Positions 21,390-31,747 of a DNA stretch of 64,000 bases are shown here, piece after piece. A program made the position numbers and the translations under genes. This stretch comes from Pholiota molesta (Eukaryota; Basidiomycota; Agaricomycetes; Agaricales; Strophariaceae). The notes below the pieces were generated by a model. The model was not told where the DNA came from. It was given only the letters and a program-made list of their open reading frames with translations, and did no database searches. The DNA lies in assembly GCA_014925825.1 (NCBI GenBank), contig JACGCK010000010.1:248001-312000 (forward strand), in the 5' to 3' direction. Position 1 is the first letter of the stretch, and each line of letters begins with the position of its first letter.

Positions 21390-22168
21390 CTAGCGCCCGT
21401 TCTCAAGAGCATCTTCGGGAAGCTCACGAGGAATGTAACCAGCGATCTTGCGCGTTTTATCCATGCCGCGCATCGCCTTTCCCAGCTTTCCGCCGATTTT
21501 CGCGTGAATGGCATTGGAAGCAGCATTAGTTATGTGGCTCGCGCCATCCAAGACCTTGCTGATCGGCCTCCCAACAACCGGAATAAATTGAGCTACTTTA
21601 GAGGCCACCTTCTGCACGGTGGACCAAGCCTTAAGGCCGACTTTGGCAATCTTGGCTCCGGTGGTTTTAACAAAGTTGCCGACTTTCTTTGCAGCTACGT
21701 TGAATAGTTCGGTTCCAGCGCTTTTCTCGCAAAGAAAAGTCTGGAGAAGTACTTACCTGTCTTGATGCCACTGCCGATTTTCTGTGCGACGTGTTTAATC
21801 TCCCGACCTACTTTCTTTATTTAAAAATTTATATGAGTATTTTAAGAAGATCGAGGACCAAATAACTTTACCTGGAATGCATGTTTGATCTTGGTGGGTA
21901 CACTTGTACGGCGCACAAGTACATCCCGTGAAGCCACTCCGTCGTTCTCGGAAACATGGGTGTTCGTGTACTTGGTTGGGAGGGCTTGCCGAACATGGGA
22001 AATATGAAGGGGTGATTGTAAGTTGTGGCGAAGGTTTGTGGATTGCGAGGTGGAAGTGAGGGTACTTGAAAGTGCTTGAGTGATAGGAAGAGGCGCCGCC
22101 GATGTCGATGCAGTGAAGAATGCAATAGTCAGGGTGATAGCAAAGAGACCAGCTCTGACGAAGTACAT
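21390..22168 (-). CDS. Cluster gene C: secreted hendecad-repeat protein, C-terminus truncated
   Basis: Paralogue of B and D. Exon 1 (21872-22168) has the signal peptide MYFVRAGLFAITLTIAFFTA..SAAP, a propeptide, the dibasic site VRR and PTKIKHAFQ. Exon 2 (21757-21814) encodes KVGREIKHVAQKIGSGIKT (two hendecads). Exon 3 (21390-21694) encodes AAKKVGNFVKTTGAKIAK, QFIPVVGRPISKVLDGAS and GYIPRELPEDALENGR-stop, ending before the acidic tail seen in B, D and E. DNA downstream of the stop still resembles that tail in shifted frames, so the tail was lost by small indels. The donor of the second intron is the normal GT (gtaagt). Total 219 aa. It may still make the repeat-plus-core part. Confidence 0.7.
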
Positions 22169-23544
22169 GACGGGCCTGCCGTATGATATGATGGGAATCT
22201 GCTAGCAAGGTTCTTTTTATACCCTTCGTTACTTGTCGCATTAGAGTCTAGATTTATCTTTCACTTGGTTTACTACGTATGATGGAATCTGTTGCTTGGC
22301 GCCTGCGGGTGCCGGTGAGCGGGCACAGGCGGGCTGTGCCACCTGTGCAGGTAATGGTAGTATCCTTGCAACGCAGTGCGCGCCCTCTTCGAGGTCCAGA
22401 AACCAGATCACGAATGTGCCACATCTTACAACATAAGATATATTTAGGTCGCCTCAGCCTAGCAATACTATGAGTCTCAATCAGAGGTTAACATCCAAGG
22501 GTGCAACATATGTCTTCTCAAAGATGGATGGAGTGCTCGGCGCTCCGACGGTTATGCTATAGTCTTGACAAATTTACTCGATCGTTTCGCGAGGAGTCCG
22601 GCGTCAGTTCCGTTCCGCTTTTCAAATCGCTGCTGTGATACTATGTAACAAGCTTGGGCGACAATAATATTAATATTTGGTGGTGCATATTGACGGGGAA
22701 ACGGCATGACAGTCTGGCAGTTCAAACCTGAACCACTGAGCCAGATATTAGAATATTTCCCAGTTCAAAGCTGTTTAAGGCTTCGGGGATTTGAAACCAC
22801 CACATTCAGGAACTCTATATATTCTCGACTCTCGAGGCCTTAATTGGATTGATCCGAATTGAGAGCCGGGGGAAGTACTCCAGTTATAATTAAAGAAGAG
22901 TTGCAGTTGAATCCTCGGTCCCTGGGCCTCTCCCATTCGTTTAATTGTTTGCCTTAGCTCAAATATTAAAGAAAATATATTAATCTTGAAGAGAGGTTGG
23001 ACAATCCAAAATGCAAGTTAATTATTGGTGGATTTTTTTGAACCATGAAAGCAGGCTGATAATAAAAACGTAGACGTAAACGATTTGCGGCTGAGCCCAG
23101 GTTAAACGATATTATGATTATGCCAATAATTGCAACTTGAAGTTGGCCCAGATGGTCTGTAATAATGACCTCTTGGCAATCTGTTCAAGTACTCCGGAAA
23201 GGAACTACATGCTTCAAGTTGCTGTCACCCAGCGCATTACATGTACATCGCTACAAATATAATGCTAAGAATGTCGCTTGAAAGTTGCCTAAAGTCGCCT
23301 GAAAGTGTTCCATCTGAAGCAATTTGGAGGCCACATTGCCAGCTTTCAGAAAGCAATGAAGCAGATATCGATGGACTCGGATTGCATTCAATTAGGGTAC
23401 AGAGCGTGATGTATTTTGCCGTTTTTTATACAGTAGGGCACACTCTACAGTATGACATTTATTTGGTACAATATAGGTGCATTATTTAGAAGATTGTCAA
23501 GTCGAGCATTTATTATGCGTCACCGTTGTAATTAAAATCATCAG
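22169..23544. other. Spacer between genes C and D: duplicated flanks
   Basis: 22275-22730 is the second copy of the upstream block (see 20600-20890). 23390-23520 is the 3' flank block of gene D, with the tatacagtagggcacactct motif at 23429-23448. The middle (22730-23380) is AT-rich and partly matches 25290-25980 upstream of gene D (landmarks agctgtttaag, tcgaggccttaattg, ggctgataataa). No gene seen. Confidence 0.55.
22214..22221 (-). promoter_or_regulatory. TATA box of gene C
   Basis: TATAAAAA on the minus strand about 45 bases upstream of the ATG at 22168, at the same position as in genes B and D. Confidence 0.5.
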
Positions 23545-24684
23545 TCATAGCTTGAACTCTTCCCAAGCATCCCAGTCCCTCGCAAAGAGCATCTCGTCAT
23601 CATAAACCTCTCTAGCATAAATATCCCCATCGTAACCGTGTCGTGCATCAAGCTCTTCTAGTTCCCGTTCCTCAAGGTCAAGGGCGTCTTCGGTAAGCTC
23701 ACGAGGAATGTAGCCAGCGATCTTGCGCGTTTTGTCCATGCCGCGCATCGCCTTGCCGAGCTTTCCGCCAATTTTGACGTGAATGGCGTTGGAAGCAGCG
23801 TTAGTTATGGCGCTTGCGCCATCCAGCGCCTTGCTGATCGGCTTCCCGACGACCGGAATAAACTGAGCGACTTTAGAGGCCACCTTCTGCACGGTCGACC
23901 AGACCTTGAGCCCGACTTTGGCGATCTTGGCGCCGGTGGTTTTGATAAAGTGACCGACTTTCTTAGCAGCTACGGTTGGATAATTTAATGTTAGCTTTTC
24001 TCGCATACATAAAGATGTTTGTAGGGGTACTCGCCTGTTTTGATACCATGTCCGACTTTCTGAGCGACATGTTTGATCGCATGACCGACTTTCTTAGCAG
24101 CTACGGTTGTATAATTCAATTTTAGCCCCCTTTTCTCGCAGAGAAACGTCTGCAGGAATACTCGCCTGTCTTGATCCCATGTCCGATTTTCTGGGCAACG
24201 TGTTTGATCCCCTGCCCTACTTTCTTTAATCGAATGATCTATATAAGTACCTTAAGAAGATCGAAGATTGAATAACTTTACCTGGAATGCATGTTTGATC
24301 TTATGGCCTACTTTCTTTAATCGAGTAATTTATATGGGCATTTTAAGAAGGCAAAGTATCGAATAACCCTACCTGGAATGCATGTTTGATCTTGGAGAAT
24401 ATATTACGGCGCTCAAGTCCAACTACATCCCGTGAAGCCACTCCATCGCTCCCGGAAGCTAAGGTATTCGTAGTCTTGACTGCGAAGGCTTGCTGAACGT
24501 GTCCACCGCCGGAAGTATGAACCGCGTGTGATCGCAAGTGGTGGCGGAGGTCGGTTAACTGCGAGGTGGAAGCGACGGTACTTGAAAGCGATTGAGTGAT
24601 AGGAAGAGGCGCCGCCGATGTCGACGCAGTGAAGAATGCAATAGTTAGGGTGATAGCAAAGAGACCAGCTCTGAAGAAGTGCAT
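23545..24684 (-). CDS. Cluster gene D: secreted hendecad-repeat protein with duplicated exons
   Basis: Exon 1 (24373-24684): signal peptide MHFFRAGLFAITLTIAFFTA..SAAP, propeptide, dibasic LERR, NIFSKIKHAFQ. Exon 2 (24282-24314) is a 33-nt phase-0 mini-exon, KVGHKIKHAFQ. Exon 3 (24166-24223): KVGQGIKHVAQKIGHGIKT. Exon 4 (24035-24100): AAKKVGHAIKHVAQKVGHG. Exon 5 (23545-23969): AAKKVGHFIKTTGAKIAK, QFIPVVGKPISKALDGAS, GYIPRELTED, then an acidic tail ending DWDAWEEFKL-stop. Total 297 aa. Exons 4 and 5 begin with the same ~20 bases and their preceding introns are near copies, so an exon with its intron was duplicated. Both these introns use a GC donor (gcgagt). Function unknown; no lesion seen. 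Confidence 0.78.
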
Positions 24685-26404
24685 GACGGGCCTGCCGTAT
24701 GATATGATGGGGTTCCATGGCTTCCGCGAGCAAGGTTCTTTATATACCCCTTCGAAACATACTTGGCGCATTAAAGTTTAGGTGTATCTTCCAGTCAGTT
24801 ACGTATGATGGAATCTGTTGCTTGGCGCCTGGGCTTGAGCGGGCACAGGAGGGCTGTGCGACCTATACGGCAAGTACATACATAGTATCCTTGCAACGCA
24901 GCGCGCGCCCAGGCGCGCTCACTTATCATAATTCAAGGTTCGGAATCAGATCATGGAGTGCCAAAAATGTGCCACATCTTACGACGCCAGATAAGATATA
25001 TTTAGGTCGCCTCGGCCTAGCAATACTTGTGAGTCTCAATCAGAGGTTAACATCCAAGGTGCGACATACGTCTTCTCAATGATGGGTGGAGTGCTCAACG
25101 CGGCCAATGGTTATGCCACGGTCTACACGAAGTTACTCGAACCGTCTCGCGAGAGTGCGTCAATTTCGTTCAGCTTTTCTTCAAGTCGGTGCTGTAATAT
25201 TCAACTGGTGTTCGACTGTGAGCTTGCGCGCCAATATTATTTAAACTTGATGGTGCGTATCGACGGGGAAACGGCTTGAGAGTCTTTCAGTTTAAACTTG
25301 AACCGGATATTAGAGCTTTTCCCAATTCAAAGCTGTTTAAGTCTTCGGGGATAAAACCACCAAATCCAGGAACGATATATTTTCAATACATTCTCGAGGC
25401 CTTAATTGAATTGATCGATGATTCGAGTCCCCGGTTTCGGAATCCGGGGAAGTACATAGTACAGGTACAATCAGTGAAGCCAAATTGCAGTTCCTCCGTC
25501 CCTACGCCTTAGCTCAGATCTTCAAGAAAAAACCTTGGAAGAAAAGTAGAACAATCCGAAATGCTCAAGTTAATTGTAAATTGGCACAATGACCACAGGC
25601 TGATAATAAGAATGTACCGCCGAGTCCAGGCTGGATTTATAGAAAGATCATGCCAATAATTGCGACTTGAGGAACTCATCCGATAACCATCGTCAACTTT
25701 CCCTTCCAAAAACTGGCATAAATCGTGAACGACCTTTCGAGACCTGCTTGAACCTGTAACGGAGTTGGCTACAGTTGGTTCGTCTCCAGCTGTTATGACA
25801 AGCCACTAGTAACTTGAGCTCGATAATCGACTGGTGTTCCACGCGAAAATTCATGAAAAATGCTCGAAAAGAGTGCTCAGATCTCTCCCAAGGTCGGGTA
25901 ATACGTGTCGAAATACTTAACCTCATCGGAAAGGATCTACTACATGCTTGCTAGTTACCCTGCGTATTACATGTACATCGCTCTAAGCCTTATGCAAAGA
26001 ATGTCGTGTGCAGGTGGCACGGGGCAAGATTGCACATGCTTGCTCGTCCGCATCCGTGTGTATTTCGTTAGATACGATTGAAAAAAATGTGTCATTCGCC
26101 ATGTTGACACCATGGTCCGAGAAATGGGCTGAAGAAATGCTCGAAGCTTCTGGAGGATGACTCAAGGACCAAGGTTGGCGGTTCTTGACGGGCGTGCGGA
26201 GGAGGATATGTAATAGGCCGGAGGATTATTGTAGCTGGGCCGCAAGCACGTGGGGCCCTCCGTCAGCGAGCTCGCCATAATTTGCAATGGGCCAGGCGCT
26301 TGACCCGCACCATTTGGCCGGAAAATGGTTCATAATCCTCCCCTATATAACATTCATACGAACCGTCGAAAATTTCATCTCGCTTACCGCCATCATCTCG
26401 CCCA
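24685..26404. other. Spacer upstream of gene D and of CYS3
   Basis: 24800-25300 is the third copy of the cluster upstream block. 25300-25980 repeats, with divergence, the AT-rich stretch at 22730-23260. 26330-26404 is the promoter side of the cystathionine gamma-lyase gene, with a TATA-like cctatataac at 26342-26351. No further gene recognised; frames here are short. Confidence 0.5.
24739..24746 (-). promoter_or_regulatory. TATA box of gene D
   Basis: TATATAAA on the minus strand, about 55 bases upstream of the ATG at 24684; same context (gggtatataaagaac) as gene B. Confidence 0.55.
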
Positions 26405-27838
26405 ATGGCGCCCTCCATCGATCTCCCCCGAACAAATGGTTTCACTCACTCTAACGGGCTGAAAAAACACGTCGATGGCTTCGGCACAAGGGCCATTCAT
26501 GTCGGTTCAGATGCCAACGAAGAGACTGGCGCTGTGATCCCGCCCATATCGCTGAGCACAACCTATAAGCAAACGGCCATTGGCGTGCACAAGGTGCGTT
26601 TCAGATCGACCCTTTTTCATTGGCCGGCACTGATAGCGTCGGTCCTTAGGGCTTCGAATACTCTCGTTCGGGTAATCCCAACAGAAATGCTCTTGAAGCC
26701 ACCCTCGCATCGATCGAGGCGGGCGGAGCCACTGCGCTGGCATTCGCATCTGGCTCAGCTACAACGGCGACTGTCTTGCAAGCTCTAGGACCCAATAGCC
26801 ACATCGTCAGTGTCAATGACGTTTACGGTGGAACGTTCCGATATATTCGCCGTGTGGCCTCCGAGAACCAAGGGCTAGAAGCGACGTTTTTGGACCTCGA
26901 GACCGCTGGCGACGACGAGATAATCGCGTCGTTCAAGGAGAACACAAAGGTACGCAAGTTGCATCTCGAATTGTATCATCGGTTATTAATACCCATTCCA
27001 GCTGATATGGATAGAATCACCCACCAACCCGACTCTCCGATTAATAGACATTCCTCGCATCGCTCGCCTGGCACACTCGCATCCATCACGCCCAATTGTC
27101 CTGGTTGACAACACCTTCCTCTCCCCCTTCTACTCCTCCCCTCTCCTCCTCGGCGCCGATGTCGTCATGCACTCCCTCACCAAATATATCAACGGGCACT
27201 CCGACGTGGTCATGGGCGCGCTCATCCTCCCCGCGAACCAGGCGGCCTTCTCCGAGAAGCTCCGCTTCCTCCAAAACGCCATCGGCGCCGTCCCGAGCGC
27301 GTACGACTGCTGGCTCGCCCAGCGCGGCGCGAAGACGCTGCATCTGCGCATGAAGCAGCACGGCCTCAACGCGCTCGCCGTCGCGCGCGCGCTGGAGAGC
27401 GCCGACGGCGTCGAGGAGGTGATCTACCCCGGTCTGCCCGGCAAGACGCAGTACGCGCGCGCGAAGAACGCACTGGCGTGGCGCATGCTCAGCCCGCACG
27501 CGCGGCGCTTCATCGATGGATCGTCGGGGAGTGACGTTCCCCCCGCCGAGGGGTTCCCGTTCAGCGGCATGATCTCGTTCCGCATCCGCGGCGGCCAGGC
27601 GGAGGCGGACAAGTTCCTGACGACGACGCGCCTGTTCACGCTGGCGGAGTCGCTCGGCGGGGTGGAGAGTCTGGCGGAGCACCCGGCGCAGATGACGCAT
27701 GGCAGCATACCCGCGGCGGACCGTGCGCTCCTCGGCATTGGTGATAACCTTGTGCGCCTCAGCGTGGGCGTGGAAGAAGTGGAGGATCTCGTGGAGGATG
27801 TCCTGCAGGCTGTGCGGGCTGCTACTGGTACATCATAG
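26405..27838 (+). CDS. CYS3: Cystathionine gamma-lyase (Cys/Met metabolism PLP enzyme)
   Basis: PLP-dependent enzyme converting cystathionine to cysteine, 2-oxobutyrate and ammonia in the cytosol (reverse transsulfuration). The protein starts MAPSIDLPRTNGFTHSNG, then DGFGTRAIHVGSDANEETGA and VIPPISLSTTYKQ. It continues after an intron at about 26594-26649 with GFEYSRSGNPNRNALEATLA and AFASGSATTATVLQAL, and after a second intron (26953-27000) with LIWIESPTNPTLRLIDIPRI. The PLP lysine block HSLTKYINGHSDVVMGALIL is intact, followed by the C-terminal domain ending RLSVGVEEVEDLVEDVLQAV. About 400 residues, normal length. GC content rises strongly in the last exon. It lies between the two halves of the A-F cluster but has no evident functional tie to it. 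Confidence 0.92.
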
Positions 27839-28178
27839 ACGCCTTTGTCACCTGCTTTTTGGCTTATGTGGTGCATAGGACGGTTTTAATACCCTAATTA
27901 TTGTACGTCTGCAACGTTTTTGCTCTGTCGTATCTAATGTTTGTGACAATGTCCGTTAGAGTCGCTTTCGAATTGTACATACCTTGTAGAAAAGCTAAAG
28001 TTCTATTATAAATCCAGGAGGAAATGCTATGCGCGTTCTGTGCGCGTTTCAGCGTCGATTGCGTTGGGATCAGATACATAAATAATCACGAAGGATGTCA
28101 TCATTCATATGTCAATACGAGTTCGCATACCGCTTCGCGTTCAAGCCCAGAAACCTGAATTCAACAGTTTAATACATA
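27839..28178. other. 3' flank of CYS3, no gene seen
   Basis: AT-rich, includes the likely polyadenylation region of the cystathionine gamma-lyase gene. No coding signal. Confidence 0.5.
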
Positions 28179-29294
28179 AGGGGAGCTCAGAGTTCTCCGT
28201 AGAATGGCCGTAGGCGAGCTACGGCCAGGTACGCTGATGGAAATTGAATGTCCGCCGATTAGTCATATGTGACGGATTGTGACCATTCGCGGTGCATGGC
28301 GCGTCGCGTCGTATCAAAGTAGTGCCTCAGTACTCAGTCTCCATCCTCCATCTCTCTGCCCGCTGTACATACTACGTCTTCTCCCCCAGCTCGCTGCGGA
28401 GCATTTTACAGTTGACGGGGAGCACATTAGGGGTACAATTAACGAAGGTGCGTGCGCTGGCGCTCCCCACCAATCGCGCTAACACACCCCCCTCAGCGCC
28501 ACGTCACCGCCCGCCCAGCCGTATGCCCTGTCAGGCGGGAAAGGCGCCCCCGCACTGCTACGTCAGCGGCTGCGGCGCGGGAAGCCATATAGCGACGTCG
28601 CCGCGGTGCACGCAGGCCTGTCCGATGCCACGTCGCACGCACCCGCGGCGCGCGAAGACCCAGCCCGACGCCGCCGCACTACGCGGTGACTCCAGCCCTC
28701 GCCGCCACACTGCTCCACCACGCCAGCCCTCGCCGCTGCACTGCCAGCCCTCGCCGCCGCACTGCCAGCCCTCGCCGTCGTACTGCGCGGTGACGCCAGC
28801 ACTCGCCGACGCATTCCCACCGCAACTAGGTCCAGCGCACTGCGCGTGTGGCCTTTCCTTGCTCGCCCGCCCGCCCGCAGGCTGACTAGTTAGAGTACAT
28901 TAGAATATTAGCTTGGATATATTATGTACCATCATTGTCCTCGACCTGTATCATAATTTTCTCTGTCTTGTGTATTTATTATATTCCTGATTACCACTAA
29001 AACATACATAAAAAAAGGCCTAAAAAAAGGGTAGAAAAGGACTCGTATTGTTATGTGAAGCAACAGCCCGCAGTTGCAAGTTTCGGCGTGCCATTTGAGC
29101 AAGGAATGCACAGGGAAAGTGAGTTTTCGTGCAGCTTAGTAGATTGCGCACATCAGCGCGCACAAAGCGCGCATCGCGCGATGGTTCATTGTGACAACGG
29201 CCCGCATTACATAACGTTCGGACATTCAATTCCCATCAGCGTACCTGGCCGTAGCTCGCCTACGGCCATTCTACGGAGAACTCTGAGCTCCCCT
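28179..29294. mobile_element. Non-autonomous TIR DNA transposon, 1,116 bp
   Basis: Left terminal inverted repeat 28179-28254 and right repeat 29219-29294 match over 76 bases with a single mismatch, beginning AGGGGAGCTCAGAGTTCTCC. Flanking trinucleotides are ATA on both sides (28176-28178 and 29295-29297), a candidate target-site duplication. Each repeat contains an internal palindrome with 8-base arms (GGCCGTAG) and a 5-base loop. The interior has no transposase; it is GC-rich with a ~21-bp minisatellite at about 28685-28800 (unit around ccagccctcgccg). It is therefore a deletion derivative or large MITE-like element. Superfamily is not assignable from ends alone. Confidence 0.85.
28685..28800. 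repeat. GC-rich ~21-bp minisatellite inside TIR element
   Basis: Several tandem copies containing ccagccctcgccg followed by a variable cgcactg/ctgcactg end. It explains the long, biased open frames on both strands in this stretch. Confidence 0.75.
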
Positions 29295-29940
29295 ATAGTA
29301 ATACACAGTTTTAGAAGAGTAAAGCGAACGCTTAAGCAAGCAAGACCTGTCGATATTTGGCCCAGAGCTTATGTAGTCAGAATTTCTACGCTCAGGCAAT
29401 TGATTGTCATCTACTGTCCACCTCAGTTCAAACACAGAATACAACAGATCCATTCTAGGACATAGAGGTTCAATCAGCTCTCAGCATCTCACACCTCCCA
29501 GGACTGTCTGGGACTGCGAACACATGTCTAGATAAGTATCGGTGATCCGCCTTGAGCGTCGCAATGACATTCCCCATCATCCACATCTATCACTCATCCA
29601 GAGCAGCGCCTCATTTCTGATGCGATACCGGTTTTTTCACTCCCACTCCACCGCAATAGGACTTCAAAGCTTCAAAGGGCTAGACAATAGTTGCCTTCAT
29701 GGCCGAGGAACAAATGATGAAACCTGTATACTCTATGTAGTAACTCTCAGGTAACTCTTCACATACAAAGCATACTTCGGATGCGATCCGCCCGGCGGCA
29801 TTCTAACAAACGGAATGTCGGCCATCTGCGATCTGACTGCCGCTCTTTCTGCGGGGCTTATTTGGCGAGGATTGGCTTGCAATGTATATAACCTGACTAG
29901 GCGTTTATCGTTCCCCTTGTAAGTTAACGGCTGGACCGTC
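29295..29940. other. Spacer before cluster gene E
   Basis: No gene recognised. It holds the promoter of gene E near its right end. Confidence 0.5.
29885..29890 (+). promoter_or_regulatory. TATA box of gene E
   Basis: TATATA (in aatgtatataacc) about 55 bases before the ATG at 29941, matching the spacing of the minus-strand cluster members. Confidence 0.5.
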
Positions 29941-31103
29941 ATGTACTCCCGAGCTGGACTCGTTGGGCTGATCCTTGCCTTGCTAATTGCAATCACAGCG
30001 GCAGCGCCCATCCCCAACATAAACGCAACACCTCCCCGCACCTCCCTCGCCCACCGCACAGCGCCCTCGCATTCCCTCACTGCTCCCCAAACGTCATTCG
30101 ATATCAGTCACACACATGCGGGCGAACAAACTCTGACTCCAGCGCCCACTGTGGGCAATCCGGTGGACGCGCGGGAGCTTGTCGATCTTGTGCGCCGTAA
30201 AAGTATAGCTGCAAAAATCAGAGACGCTTTCCACGTATGTTTTTTTTACTCTCTAAATCCACCTTGTTGATTTAATTATTGGGCTGTAGAAATTTGGCCA
30301 AAAGATTAAGCACGGTATGTGGAGATACAGCTATAGCCAACACAAAAATAGACCACTAAACGGTGTTATAGGCTTTCAGAAAGCAGGCCGCGCGATTAAG
30401 AAAGGTATGTGGAGATACAGCTACAGCCGACACGAAAATGGATCTCTAAACGGTATTAATATTATAGGCTTTCAGAAAGCAGGACACGCGATTAAGAAAG
30501 GTATGTGGAGGTACAGTTACAGCCCACACGAAAATGGATCTAACCGTATCATAGGCTTTCAGAAACTCGGCCAGGGGATCAAGAAAGGTAAGCATTATGT
30601 GGTATACCCTTCCATTGAGAGTGCTAACTAGGATTCCAGTCGCTCAGAAGATTGGACATGGAATCAAGGTGGCCGCGCAGAAAGTCGGACATTTCATCAA
30701 AACCACAGGAGCCAAGATCATCAAAGTCGGCCTCAAGATCGTCTCGACCATCCAGAAGGTCGCGGCCAAAGTCGTCGGATTTATACCAGGCGTGGGCAAG
30801 GTGCTCGGTAAAGTCCTGGAAGGCGCGAGCGCCGCTACCAATGCTATTTCGAACAAAATCCACGTCAAGATCGGTGGAAAGCTCGGCAAGGCGATGGCTG
30901 GTATGGACAAAGCGCGCAAGATCGTTGGCTACATTCCTCGTGAGCTCCCAGAGGACTACCAAGAACGCGACCTGGGAGAACTGGACGAATTTGATGCGCG
31001 AGACGGCTATGAGTGGGATAGCGCTATGGGTGCGAGGGCCGATTATGAAGAGTGGCTTTATGAACGTGGCTGGGATGATTGGGAAGATTCATATATGTAC
31101 TAA
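29941..31103 (+). CDS. Cluster gene E: secreted protein with phase-1 hendecad mini-exons
   Basis: Exon 1 (29941-30234): signal peptide MYSRAGLVGLILALLIAITAAAP, propeptide, dibasic LVRR, SIAAKIRDAFH. Exon 2 (30290-30314): KFGQKIKH. Exons 3-5 (30372-30404, 30468-30500, 30555-30587) are 33 nt each, phase 1-1, encoding GFQKAGRAIKK, GFQKAGHAIKK, GFQKLGQGIKK. Exon 6 (30640-31103): AQKIGHGIKVAAQKVGHFIK, TTGAKIIKVGLKIVSTIQKV, GFIPGVGKVLGKVLEGAS, GYIPRELPED, then an acidic tail ending WDDWEDSYMY-stop. Total 293 aa. Introns after exons 2-4 are near-identical (gtatgtggagatacagctac...), so exon and intron were amplified together. Unlike gene A, the exon boundaries cut the hendecad inside its Lys-Gly-Phe part. 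Function unknown. Confidence 0.8.
30315..30587 (+). repeat. Exon-intron minisatellite of gene E (three units)
   Basis: Three tandem units of 96, 87 and about 90 bases, each an intron (57, 63, 54 nt; starting gtatgtgga, ending atag) plus a 33-nt exon (gctttcagaaa...aagaaag). Intron sequences share gtacagytacagcc-like and cacgaaaatggatct blocks. Each unit is a multiple-of-three coding addition in phase 1. Confidence 0.88.
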
Positions 31104-31747
31104 ATTATATGGTTTAGGTACGATAGGGAGAATTGAACGATTTTGGGTGCGCCCAGGTGCGCCCCTCGAACCGTAAATGCCTTATGGAGTTAGATCGTTT
31201 AATTTATTTCAAATGACATTCGAAACGCCCATTCATGATCTTCGAGGATCCTCGTCACTCACTATCCACATCATGGACTCTTCCTATCAGCGAAAATCAC
31301 TGCTATCTTTGTTTTGTATACATACCTTTCACAAGGAGATAGACATTCTCGTCGCTGCTTTCAAATCTCCGCGTCCTAGCTACGCCATTATCAAGTTTCC
31401 ATCGAGTCCATTGTGGATTCGCGATGTTTGATCCCTCCATTCCATCGTTGATCGGCAGCGGGAAGACGTGTGGGCTTACAATCATTTGCTTGTGCCGCGT
31501 TTTCACGGTGTACAGCTTGATACAATTCTGTTTCTTTCTGTATGCATGGCGATGTGTATGTAGGCACCTACCTATCATCAAGTCTGATCCGAGGTGGCAA
31601 TGACGCTGTGCAGCTCGCAGAATTGGGGTACGCGAGAGAACTCCACGGCAAATCTCCCGTCTGGATCTGATCGGAGAGTAGTAGTGGCACTACTATATAA
31701 TACAGCCAACACCCTCATGATTGACATTCCCAAACGGCTGGCCCGTC
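31104..31747. other. Spacer between cluster genes E and F
   Basis: No gene recognised. A TATA box (tatataa, 31694-31700) lies about 50 bases before gene F. Confidence 0.5.

Noticed and set aside
27086..27700. 204-codon minus-strand ORF rich in Arg and Glu
   Set aside because: Shadow of the GC-rich last exon of cystathionine gamma-lyase on the plus strand.
28292..28885. 197-codon plus-strand ORF, Pro/Ala/His-rich
   Set aside because: Lies over the GC-rich minisatellite inside the TIR element; repetitive composition explains it and no transposase motif is present.
30372..30587. Kex2-processed multi-peptide precursor (KEP/dikaritin type) as explanation for repeats
   Set aside because: KEP repeats are separated by KR or RR cleavage sites; here consecutive hendecads run into each other with no dibasic KR/RR between units, only KK, so they more likely form one continuous helix.
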